The notes beneath the pieces were generated by a model. It worked only from the letters and a program-made list of their open reading frames with translations. It did no database searches and had not been told where the DNA came from. A stretch of DNA of 6,313 bases from RGIG4034 sp045576455 (GTDB lineage Bacteria; Bacillota; Clostridia; Lachnospirales; Lachnospiraceae): positions 1 through 6,313 of the forward strand of contig JAZNGM010000003.1 in the NCBI GenBank assembly GCA_045576455.1, written 5' to 3'. Shown one piece after another: positions 1 through 5,280 of this stretch (within the stretch, counting starts at the first letter, position 1; each line of letters opens with the position of its first letter). Position numbers and translations under genes: made by a program.

Positions 1-158
1 AGGCAGACGGATTATCATACCAGCAAATAATTTCGCAAAATGGTATGAAAGTTTTGCAGATTGTACAACTGAAGAAAAATGATAGAACACAAGTTGTTAA
101 TACCCTTATAGAAATATTACCGGAATTAGAATATTACCAAACTGATGGTTGGAGTTGA
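1..158 (+). CDS. C-terminal end of an unrecognised protein (partial, 5' end outside window)
   Basis: An open frame runs from the window edge (first full codon at position 3) to a TGA at 156-158, giving 51 residues that begin ADGLSYQQII and end ELEYYQTDGWS. Its composition is ordinary for a soluble protein: hydrophobic positions spaced as in amphipathic helices (VLQIVQL, VVNTLIEIL), no membrane segment, no repeat. I do not recognise the family; a short helical C-terminal domain of a regulator or enzyme would fit equally well. The stop is followed by about 170 bp without a convincing gene and then by the hairpin at 328-388, which may end this transcript. The alternative that this is a chance open frame is less likely, because the other two forward frames are stopped early (28-30 and 88-90). 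No function is proposed. Confidence 0.55.
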   Translation, partial: ADGLSYQQIISQNGMKVLQIVQLKKNDRTQVVNTLIEILPELEYYQTDGWS

Positions 159-327
159 AATATTACCAAAATATTCCCATCCGTATGGAGCACTTGGAAT
201 GTGTGGACTGTATGGAAATAATGGAAAATTCAATGTAACCAATGGAAGTAGTGGACCAAATGGACTGTATAGACTGAGTGGACAAAGGGAATGGGCTATA
301 AATTGGAGGAATAGCTACGAGCAGAGC
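159..327. other. Intergenic stretch with short TGGA/ATATTACC repeats, no supported gene
   Basis: This stretch is rich in short direct repeats. TGGACTGTAT occurs at 204-213 and 261-270, GTGGAC at 203, 251 and 278, and ATGGAA at 213, 222 and 242. GAAATATTACC at 157-167 repeats 111-121 inside the preceding gene. An ATG frame from 145 is open to 378, but it overlaps the upstream gene, has no ribosome binding site, and puts its stop inside the terminator hairpin, so I do not call it a gene. The frame that continues the upstream gene has stops at 237 and about 274. The stretch may be a decayed 3' extension of the upstream gene or simple non-coding DNA. Confidence 0.4.
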
Positions 328-388
328 AAAAAAGCCGGCAGAAGCACGATGAGAATTTATTCTCGTGAGTGCTTGTGACGGCTTTTTT
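328..388. terminator. Long near-symmetric hairpin, likely bidirectional intrinsic terminator
   Basis: Three paired blocks can be read directly: AAAAAAGCCG (328-337) with CGGCTTTTTT (379-388), AAGCAC (342-347) with GTGCTT (369-374), and GAGAA (351-355) with TTCTC (360-364) around a TTTA loop. Small internal loops separate them. The + strand ends in T6 and the - strand would also end in T6 (from A6 at 328-333), so transcripts from either side could terminate. On the + strand it would end the transcript of the gene at 1-158. No - strand gene reaching it from the right is visible. Confidence 0.75.
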
Positions 389-390
389 AT

Positions 391-500
391 TATGCGACAG
401 CACCGACGGCGAGCGAAAATGCGAAGCGTTTTTGCGAGATGGTAGCTCTGCGAGTAGCGTATGCAGTTTATTTTGCGAACGTCCGGAGCTACGCAGGGAA
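391..500. repeat. GCGA-rich structured intergenic element, possible dispersed repeat
   Basis: This segment is clearly more GC-rich than the AT-rich DNA around it and carries seven GCGA tetramers (starting at 394, 409, 413, 421, 434, 450 and 475). GTAGCTCTG (442-450) can pair with the segment at 484-492 (core GTAGCTC/GAGCTAC, one G-U pair), giving a 9-bp stem with a loop of about 33 nt. A frame through it is open (369-575, with residues such as CEAFLRDGSS), but its start lies inside the terminator hairpin with no ribosome binding site, so it is not called as a gene. From memory, similar peptides turn up in Lachnospiraceae intergenic DNA, which would suit a dispersed REP- or MITE-like repeat. 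I could not verify that. The remaining bases to 540 show nothing clear. Confidence 0.35.
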
Positions 501-547
501 GTTTTTTGTTATGTTAGTGATAAATCAAATAAAACAATTCTTGCCCC

Positions 548-576
548 TTTACCGGATTTTCTTTTTTTTATATGAT
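548..576 (+). promoter_or_regulatory. Candidate SigA promoter for the 655-1995 operon
   Basis: TTTACC (548-553) and TATGAT (571-576) are separated by 17 bp. The -35 matches TTGACA at four of six positions and the -10 matches TATAAT at five of six, with a T-rich spacer. The predicted start is near 583, at the edge of the 14-bp palindrome. This is the best promoter in the gap upstream of the operon, but the AT-richness here makes a chance match possible. Confidence 0.45.
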
Positions 577-582
577 AATCCC

Positions 583-596
583 ATAAGATATCTTAT
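583..596. promoter_or_regulatory. Perfect 14-bp palindrome, candidate operator
   Basis: ATAAGATATCTTAT is its own reverse complement over all 14 bases. It sits where transcription from the candidate promoter at 548-576 would begin and abuts the tandem repeat at 595-626. A dimeric repressor bound here could block initiation. The small HTH protein at 1735-1995 is an obvious but untested candidate. Confidence 0.45.
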
Positions 597-626
597 TACA
601 TAACAATAACATTACATAACAATAAC
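595..626. repeat. Perfect 16-bp tandem duplication in the leader of the operon
   Basis: ATTACATAACAATAAC is present twice with no gap (595-610 and 611-626). It ends 28 bp before the ATG at 655 and overlaps the palindrome by two bases. It lies in the presumed 5' untranslated region. Such a repeat can be a double protein-binding site, or can change copy number by slippage and so alter the distance between operator and gene. Confidence 0.7.
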
Positions 627-654
627 AGACAACAGAAAGGAATGTGATTATACT

Positions 655-1734
655 ATGAAAAATATGCATCCCCTAACAAAGTGGGTAATTAATAAAATTG
701 AAAAAGAATATAAGGATGATGTGGCATTGTTAATAGGCATCAAAGGACATGCTACGGACGGAGACTGCCATGGCGAATGCTTTGACTATTTTGTGCCGGC
801 GTCAGACAGGGCTTACGAATTGCAGGAAACATTTATTATTGATGGAGTGGGACATGATTTGTATGCCAGAAGCTGGGAACGTATGGCAAAGTCTGTGACC
901 CTTGATGAAATGACATGTGTGCTTGCAAATGCAACAATACTGTATGCAAAATCAAAGGAAGATGAGGAACGTTTCATTGCGTTGCAGAATAAACTTGCAG
1001 AGAATTTAATGGATGATACTTTTGTATATGGGAAAGCATTAGAATGTCTGGATAAAGCTTTGGATATCTACAGGACATTTATGTTTGAGGAAAAAAGTTA
1101 CCGTGCCCGTTCAGAAGCGGAAGGGATTCATCTTAATTTATCCAAAGCAGTTGCATACATGAATCATACATATGCAGATAGTCCCGTATTCAACGAAAGG
1201 CAGGCATATGATAATACGCCGGAGAGCAGGATTTATCATTGCCCTGAAATGATAAATGTGCCGGATAATTTCTTTAATAATGCAAGAAAGCTACTTACGG
1301 TTGGAGAGGTATCTGAATTGCGTAATGTCGTACATGATTTGATTAGTGCGACAAGAGATTTTGTTCTTTCTGGAAAACCCGAAACACAGGTTAAGGAAAA
1401 AGAACCGGACTATCAGGAGCTTGCTGCGTGGTATCAAGAGTTGAGTCTGACATGGAGAAGAATCCGCTTCTTTTGTAAGAACGGTATGGTTGAGAAGGCT
1501 TACAGTGATGCCTGCTATTTACAGAATGAATTCTTTTATATCGCGGCTGAGTTTGGCGTGGAGGAAATGAATTTGTTGGATTCTTTTGTTCCGGAAGATT
1601 TGGAATTGTTGGCTCATAGAAGTAACCAGCTGGAAGGTGTGATTCGTGATATCCTTGCAAAGCAACAAGTAACTATTAATGAATATGATTCGTTACAAAG
1701 CTTTTTGGAAGTGCGCGGAGGAGGGGATAGATAG
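655..1734 (+). CDS. Uncharacterised 359-residue protein, possible degenerate nucleotidyltransferase-like N-terminus
   Basis: This is a full-length soluble protein with no signal peptide or membrane segment. After an N-terminal helix, residues 23-48 (ALLIGIKGHATD, then FDYFVP) look like the strand-turn-strand of the nucleotidyltransferase fold. The usual Gly-Ser is G31-H32 and the usual Asp-X-Asp is reduced to a single D44. Residues 62-77 (D63, D68, then SWERM) resemble the later strand and helix of that fold. H32, D35, D37, C38, H39 and C42 cluster and could bind metal. The rest, about residues 95-345, is helical and charged, as in C-terminal domains of kanamycin-type nucleotidyltransferases. 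The fold is inferred from pattern only, and activity is doubtful given the missing residues. The start ATG at 655 has AAAGGA at 636-641, 13 nt upstream, an unusually long gap that suggests weak initiation. No in-frame alternative start is closer. It is the first gene of an operon with the HTH gene that begins at the very next base. Confidence 0.85.
   Translation: MKNMHPLTKWVINKIEKEYKDDVALLIGIKGHATDGDCHGECFDYFVPASDRAYELQETFIIDGVGHDLYARSWERMAKSVTLDEMTCVLANATILYAKSKEDEERFIALQNKLAENLMDDTFVYGKALECLDKALDIYRTFMFEEKSYRARSEAEGIHLNLSKAVAYMNHTYADSPVFNERQAYDNTPESRIYHCPEMINVPDNFFNNARKLLTVGEVSELRNVVHDLISATRDFVLSGKPETQVKEKEPDYQELAAWYQELSLTWRRIRFFCKNGMVEKAYSDACYLQNEFFYIAAEFGVEEMNLLDSFVPEDLELLAHRSNQLEGVIRDILAKQQVTINEYDSLQSFLEVRGGGDR
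1717..1726 (+). promoter_or_regulatory. Strong ribosome binding site embedded in the end of the upstream gene
   Basis: GGAGGAGGGG encodes part of the C-terminal Gly-Gly-Gly of the 359-residue protein and is placed 8-10 nt before the GTG at 1735. It fixes that GTG as the start of the HTH gene. The contrast with the poorly spaced site of the first gene suggests that the HTH protein may be made in equal or greater amount. Confidence 0.8.
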
Positions 1735-1995
1735 GTGAAGTATCGAAATGCTACCGATATCTTTCCTGATGAATTGTTAAGGGAAATTCAAAAATATTCC
1801 GCAGGTGAACTGATATATGTCCCACAGGCTGAAGAACGTAAAGAATGGGGAAGCAACTCGGGGGCCAGAAATTATTACATTGAGCGGAACGCACAGATAC
1901 GTAAAAAGCATGAACAGGAAGGTATGAAAATCGGAGAACTGGCGGCAGAATATGGTTTATCTACAGATACGATTCGAAGAATATTATATAAGTGA
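1735..1995 (+). CDS. CD3324-family small helix-turn-helix protein
   Basis: The 86-residue product starts at a GTG directly after the TAG of the previous gene, with the ribosome binding site at 1717-1726, so the two are translationally coupled. The N-terminus (KYRNATDIFPDELLREIQKY, then GELIYVP) and the central WGSNSGAR and YYIERN motifs match what I recall of the CD3324 family of Clostridia, which resembles the Mor/C-type phage activator HTH group. The C-terminal helix-turn-helix lies at about residues 66-85 (IGELAAEYGLSTDTIRRILY), with LSTDTIRR as the recognition helix. It is the usual size for the family and looks intact. The likely role is DNA binding as a small transcription regulator; targets are unknown. 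Because it ends its own operon, autoregulation at 583-626 is plausible but not shown. Family assignment is from memory of the motif pattern. Confidence 0.85.
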   Translation: MKYRNATDIFPDELLREIQKYSAGELIYVPQAEERKEWGSNSGARNYYIERNAQIRKKHEQEGMKIGELAAEYGLSTDTIRRILYK

Positions 1996-2011
1996 TTCGG
2001 ATGAATTCGGA

Positions 2012-2044
2012 AAAGGCCTATTTCCTTTTAGGAGATAGGCCTTT
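2012..2044 (+). terminator. Hairpin terminator after the two-gene operon
   Basis: AAAGGCCTAT (2012-2021) pairs perfectly with ATAGGCCTTT (2035-2044). The stem extends inward through four more pairs (one G-U) to a five-base loop at 2026-2030, giving 14 pairs. The stem is strong, but only TTT follows in its own arm and the next bases are GTTCAC, so the U-tract is poor and termination may be incomplete. Confidence 0.7.
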
Positions 2045-2071
2045 GTTCACGTATATTTCACATCTATACCG

Positions 2072-2100
2072 TAGTTTTTCCATTAAAAATGTGGTATGAT
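2072..2100 (+). promoter_or_regulatory. Extended -10 promoter for the acetyltransferase gene
   Basis: TATGAT at 2095-2100 is preceded by TGG (2092-2094), the TGn signature of an extended -10 promoter, which can compensate for a weak -35. The 17-bp position (2072-2077) reads TAGTTT, a poor match. The predicted start is near 2107, inside the inverted repeat at 2106-2126. Confidence 0.5.
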
Positions 2101-2105
2101 GTAAA

Positions 2106-2126
2106 ATACTCCGATATAGAGTATCG
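2106..2126. promoter_or_regulatory. Inverted repeat at the predicted start site, candidate operator
   Basis: ATACTC (2106-2111) and GAGTAT (2119-2124) are perfect inverted arms around 7 bp. A second overlapping pair is CGATA (2112-2116) with TATCG (2122-2126). The position just downstream of the -10 at 2095-2100 is where a repressor site would be expected. No regulator gene is adjacent. Confidence 0.4.
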
Positions 2127-2160
2127 TGTATAAATAATATGAATGTACGGGCTGAAGGAT

Positions 2161-2167
2161 GGAGGAA
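2161..2167 (+). promoter_or_regulatory. Ribosome binding site that sets the acetyltransferase start
   Basis: GGAGGAA lies 5-7 nt before the ATG at 2173, ideal spacing. The in-frame ATG at 2143 is upstream of this site and has no site of its own, so 2173 is chosen. Confidence 0.85.
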
Positions 2168-2172
2168 TAGCT

Positions 2173-2781
2173 ATGACACAGTATGAGCGTATGGCGGCAG
2201 GGTTAATATATGATCCGGCTGATGGAGAAATCTTTAAGGACCAAATGGATTTTCAGGATAAGCTTTGGGCGTTTAATAAATTAATGCCTTCCCAAATAAA
2301 TGAAAAGAGAGCCTATATGCAAGAAGTATTTGCCGAGTGCGGTGAAAACTGTTATATAGAGTTGCCCTTCAGGGCGAACTGGGGTGGCCATCACGTACAT
2401 TTTGGAAATGGTGTTTATGCAAATTTTAATTTAACGGTGGTTGACGACGGACACATTTATGTGGGAGATAAAGTAATGTTTGGACCAAACGTTACCATTG
2501 CAACGGCAAATCATCCGATTGACCCAAAACTCAGGGAACTGGGATTACAGTATAATAAAGATGTCCATATAGGAGAAAATACATGGATTGGAGCGGGAGC
2601 AGTTATTGTTCCGGGCGTACATATAGGTAAAAATGTAGTTATAGGTGCAGGAAGTGTCGTTACAAAAGATATACCGGACAATGTTGTTGCAGTAGGTAAT
2701 CCTTGTAGAATACTTCGTGAGGTCAATGAAAGAGACAGGGAGTATTTTTATAGGGATGAAAAAATAGATTGGAAATATTGA
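2173..2781 (+). CDS. Sugar O-acetyltransferase of the LacA/Maa left-handed beta-helix family
   Basis: The 202-residue product would transfer an acetyl group from acetyl-CoA to a sugar hydroxyl in the cytoplasm. The N-terminal helical cap (MTQYERMAAGLIYDPADGE) is typical of the maltose/galactoside acetyltransferases. From about residue 60 the sequence is built of hexapeptide repeats (for example VHFGNG, VHIGEN, VHIGKN, VVIGAG) that form the left-handed beta-helix. Catalytic His114 sits in TANHPIDP and matches His115 of E. coli LacA. The ANFNLT, NTWIGAG and GNPCRILREVN motifs are also conserved. Length is close to LacA (about 203). The start is the ATG 7 nt after GGAGG; starting at 2143 would add ten residues unlike the family. 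The gene appears monocistronic, with no sugar-uptake or lac genes beside it, so the natural substrate cannot be told; detoxifying acetylation of non-metabolised sugars is the role usually suggested for the family. Confidence 0.93.
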   Translation: MTQYERMAAGLIYDPADGEIFKDQMDFQDKLWAFNKLMPSQINEKRAYMQEVFAECGENCYIELPFRANWGGHHVHFGNGVYANFNLTVVDDGHIYVGDKVMFGPNVTIATANHPIDPKLRELGLQYNKDVHIGENTWIGAGAVIVPGVHIGKNVVIGAGSVVTKDIPDNVVAVGNPCRILREVNERDREYFYRDEKIDWKY

Positions 2782-2787
2782 TTTATA

Positions 2788-2816
2788 TTGCTGAGATATA
2801 ATGCTTACTATATAAT
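2788..2816 (+). promoter_or_regulatory. Strong SigA promoter for the chemoreceptor gene
   Basis: TTGCTG (2788-2793) and a perfect TATAAT (2811-2816) are 17 bp apart, starting transcription near 2823 and leaving a leader of about 78 nt. An inverted repeat, TTATAT (2783-2788) with ATATAA (2796-2801), overlaps the -35 and could be an operator. I see no motility-sigma motif (TAAA with GCCGATAA) here, although chemoreceptor genes often use one. Confidence 0.75.
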
Positions 2817-2867
2817 TAGTATGGTGCTGTTGCTGAATGGGGCGACAATGGTATCAGGTAAAGAGAG

Positions 2868-2880
2868 GTATAAATTATAC
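2868..2880. promoter_or_regulatory. 13-bp perfect palindrome next to the chemoreceptor ribosome binding site
   Basis: GTATAA and TTATAC flank a single A, immediately before the ribosome binding site GGGGAGGG (2882-2889). It could be a protein-binding site in the leader DNA. As an RNA hairpin it would have too small a loop for all pairs to form. The AT-rich context means chance is possible. Confidence 0.35.
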
Positions 2881-2900
2881 TGGGGAGGGTACAGTAAGAA

Positions 2901-3731
2901 ATGGACTTATTGAACGAATGTAGCATGTTACAAAACTTTGTACAATTGGCACCGTATATTCCAATGTTCATTGATGAACCGGTATCTGTGGCAATTACTA
3001 ACAGGGAAGCGTTTATTTACAATCAACCGTGTGCTGAAATTCCGGTTACATGTGTGCTTGGTAAACCGTTTCCGGAGGATGCAACACCATTGATTGTTAT
3101 ACAATCTGAAAAAATGATGGTGCGGGAGGTATCGGAAAAAGTATATGGTGTTCCGTTTATGTCTTACGCCATACCGATTAAGCAGGATGGTGAAGTGGTC
3201 GGTTGTCTTATGTTGGCAAAGAGTATTACGAAGGTAAAACACGTAAGGCAGACTATTACTAATCTGAGTGAAAATATCGTTCAGATATCGGACAAGGTTA
3301 ACGGCATAACAGAAGAAGTACAGGAATCAACCAACAGTAATAATGAAGTGCTTGGTTTAATGAATCAGTTGCTTGGTGAAACCGAGCGCATTAATCATAT
3401 ACTTGAGTTGATTAACAAATTAAGTAATTCCACGAAGATATTAGGACTCAATGCAGCCATTGAAGCAGCAAGGGCCGGTGAGGCGGGAAAAGGTTTTTCG
3501 GTTGTCGCTAAGGAAATAGAGCGTCTGTCTAACAATACCAATCAGGCTGCAAATGAAATTGGGGAAATGCTCAATAGTATAGAAGACCGTTTGGGTGATA
3601 TCAGTAATCGTACGCAGCAGACGACGGATACTTTCATGGGACAAGCGGTTTCTTTGGAGGAAATTTCAAAAACCATTAATAAGCTTACGGAAGATATTAA
3701 AGTATTTGAAATGTATGTACAGCAATTATAG
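2901..3731 (+). CDS. Soluble methyl-accepting chemotaxis protein with N-terminal sensor domain
   Basis: The 276-residue protein has no transmembrane segment and no HAMP domain, so it is a cytoplasmic chemoreceptor. Residues about 15-108 form a compact sensor domain of the PAS/GAF type often seen in short clostridial and bacillar soluble receptors; the pattern VSEKVYGVPFMSYAIPI followed by GEVVGCLML is characteristic. Residues about 109-276 form the signalling coiled coil. The conserved hairpin tip that contacts CheA and CheW is at 181-206 (LGLNAAIEAARAGE, then KGFSVVAKEI). The signalling domain is short compared with classical receptors, similar in size to B. subtilis YfmS. The start ATG is 11 nt after GGGGAGGG. 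It is a single-gene unit between a strong promoter and a strong terminator, with no che genes nearby. The ligand is unknown; it would report an internal metabolite or redox state to the chemotaxis pathway. Confidence 0.92.
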   Translation: MDLLNECSMLQNFVQLAPYIPMFIDEPVSVAITNREAFIYNQPCAEIPVTCVLGKPFPEDATPLIVIQSEKMMVREVSEKVYGVPFMSYAIPIKQDGEVVGCLMLAKSITKVKHVRQTITNLSENIVQISDKVNGITEEVQESTNSNNEVLGLMNQLLGETERINHILELINKLSNSTKILGLNAAIEAARAGEAGKGFSVVAKEIERLSNNTNQAANEIGEMLNSIEDRLGDISNRTQQTTDTFMGQAVSLEEISKTINKLTEDIKVFEMYVQQL

Positions 3732-3739
3732 TAGTTTTG

Positions 3740-3770
3740 AGCTGTTCACTATGCAGTGAACAGCTTTTTT
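3740..3770 (+). terminator. Strong intrinsic terminator after the chemoreceptor gene
   Basis: AGCTGTTCACT (3740-3750) pairs perfectly with AGTGAACAGCT (3755-3765) around the loop ATGC, followed by an uninterrupted T-run to 3770. It begins 9 bases after the stop codon at 3729-3731. The next gene starts only 30 bp after the T-run. Confidence 0.92.
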
Positions 3771-3800
3771 GCCTTATCTTATTAATTAAAGAGGTGTAAA

Positions 3801-5273
3801 ATGTTTCACTCAATTAAAAAGCAATTTGCCACAATATTTATAATTACGACGGTAATAACCATATTAGTCTGTTATTGCCTGAATACACTTTTTTTGCAGG
3901 ATTTCTATTTGAATAAGAAACAGAATAATATTTTGGCAGTCTACGAAAAGTTGAATGAGGCTGCAAAGCATGACAACATGACCGGGGAAGATTTTAAAGA
4001 TGAGATACAGCGGATGTCCGGAAAATACGATATCAGTATTATGGTGCTTGATTCGCGTAACAAAGTAGTCCTTTCCATTTTGATAAATGAAAGAGACGTT
4101 ATACATTTGATGGACTATATATATGGCTTTGCAGATAACGCAAAACATGAAGTGATTGAAAGTACACGAAGTTATACTATACTGCGTGCGACGGATGTCA
4201 GAATGAAAACTGATTTCCTTGAGATTTGGGGAGTACTTGATAATGGATATGCGTTCTTAGAAAGAGTTGCATTAGAGAGTATAAGTGAAAGCGCGAGTGT
4301 GGCGAATACCTTTTTGTTATATACCGGTATGGGCATTGCTTTAATTAGTGCGATAGTTATATGGTTTATTGTCGGCAAAATGACAAAGCCTGTGTATACT
4401 CTTACGGAAATTTCAAGAAAAATGGCAAATCTTGATTTCAGCGAAAAGTATCATGGAAAATCAAAAAATGAGATTGCCTTGTTGGGAAATCACGTTAACC
4501 GTTTGTCGGTAGTACTTGAAAATACGATATCGGAATTAAAAACAGCCAACAACAAACTGAAAAAGGATATTGCACAAAAAGAAGAAATAGACAAGATGCG
4601 GAAGGAATTCCTGGATAATGTATCGCATGAGTTAAAAACACCGATAGCTTTAATTCAGGGATATGCGGAAGGCTTAAAAGAAGGAATTAACGAAGATAAA
4701 GAATCCTGTGATTATTATTGTGAAGTTATCATTGATGAAGCTAATAAAATGAATGAGCTTGTTAAAAAACTTTTAAATCTTAATCTGCTTGAAGCGGGTG
4801 GTGACAACATTGTAATGGAGCAGTTTAATATTACGGAGCTTATTAACAACTATCTTCAGACAGTAGAAATTATTCTTGCACAAAATGATGTTAAGCTATC
4901 TATAAATACAGAAGAGGCTGTTTATGTATGGTCTGACGAGTTTAGAATAGAAGAAGTATTTAATAACTATTTTACGAACGCCATTAATCATTTGGATGAA
5001 AATAAGAAGATAGATATTAAAATTGTTAAAGATGAAGAACGCGGTAAGGTCAGAGTTTCTGTCTTTAATACCGGAAATAGTATTCCGGAGGAGAGTATTG
5101 GAAAAATATGGGATAAATTTTACAAGGTGGATAAAGCAAGGACTCGTGAGTACGGCGGAAGTGGAGTTGGGCTTTCTATAGTTAAGGCGATTATAGAATC
5201 GCTGAATCAGGATTACGGTGTGATAAATTATGCTAACGGCGTTGAATTTTGGTTTGAGCTAGATTTGCACTAA
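3801..5273 (+). CDS. Membrane sensor histidine kinase, VanS/BaeS-like, without a linked response regulator
   Basis: This 490-residue kinase senses an outside signal, autophosphorylates and passes phosphate to a response regulator. Transmembrane segment 1 is at about residues 9-31. An extracytoplasmic sensor of about 135 residues follows, which I do not recognise. Transmembrane segment 2 is at about 170-192. A HAMP domain runs from about 193 to 245 with P197, and then comes a short coiled coil. The phosphoacceptor is His276 in NVSHELKTPIALIQGYAEGL. In the ATPase domain the N-box has N389 and N393, the G1 box is VFNTGNSIPEE (421-431) with Asn423 where Asp is usual, and the G2 box is GGSGVGLSIV (452-461). 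FNTG-type G1 boxes occur in other Firmicute kinases, so activity is still likely. The ATG at 3801 has GAGG (3791-3794) six bases upstream. No promoter is obvious in the 30 bp after the terminator. The lipoprotein gene follows after 72 bp. The missing regulator gene is the odd feature. Confidence 0.93.
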   Translation: MFHSIKKQFATIFIITTVITILVCYCLNTLFLQDFYLNKKQNNILAVYEKLNEAAKHDNMTGEDFKDEIQRMSGKYDISIMVLDSRNKVVLSILINERDVIHLMDYIYGFADNAKHEVIESTRSYTILRATDVRMKTDFLEIWGVLDNGYAFLERVALESISESASVANTFLLYTGMGIALISAIVIWFIVGKMTKPVYTLTEISRKMANLDFSEKYHGKSKNEIALLGNHVNRLSVVLENTISELKTANNKLKKDIAQKEEIDKMRKEFLDNVSHELKTPIALIQGYAEGLKEGINEDKESCDYYCEVIIDEANKMNELVKKLLNLNLLEAGGDNIVMEQFNITELINNYLQTVEIILAQNDVKLSINTEEAVYVWSDEFRIEEVFNNYFTNAINHLDENKKIDIKIVKDEERGKVRVSVFNTGNSIPEESIGKIWDKFYKVDKARTREYGGSGVGLSIVKAIIESLNQDYGVINYANGVEFWFELDLH

Positions 5274-5280
5274 GCCGTAT

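Noticed and set aside
145..378. 77-residue ATG frame on the + strand
   Set aside because: It overlaps the upstream gene end, has no ribosome binding site, has a low-complexity Gly/Asn-rich product, and stops inside the terminator hairpin at 328-388.
369..575. 68-residue + strand frame through the GCGA-rich element
   Set aside because: Its ATG lies inside the terminator stem with no ribosome binding site. The open frame is better explained by the composition of a repeat element.
595..626. CRISPR-like or attachment-site reading of the 16-bp repeat
   Set aside because: There are only two copies with no spacer and no integrase or Cas gene nearby. A tandem duplication in a leader is the simpler description.
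1391..1660. 89-residue - strand frame
   Set aside because: It lies wholly within the 359-residue gene on the other strand, with no promoter, ribosome binding site or recognisable motif. The other - strand frames opposite genes were dropped for the same reason.
2143..2172. Upstream in-frame ATG for the acetyltransferase
   Set aside because: It lies before the strong ribosome binding site at 2161-2167 and adds ten residues not typical of the family. The ATG at 2173 is correctly spaced.
2821..2913. 30-residue leader frame overlapping the chemoreceptor start
   Set aside because: Its ATG is at or next to the predicted transcription start, with no ribosome binding site, and the product has no recognisable features.
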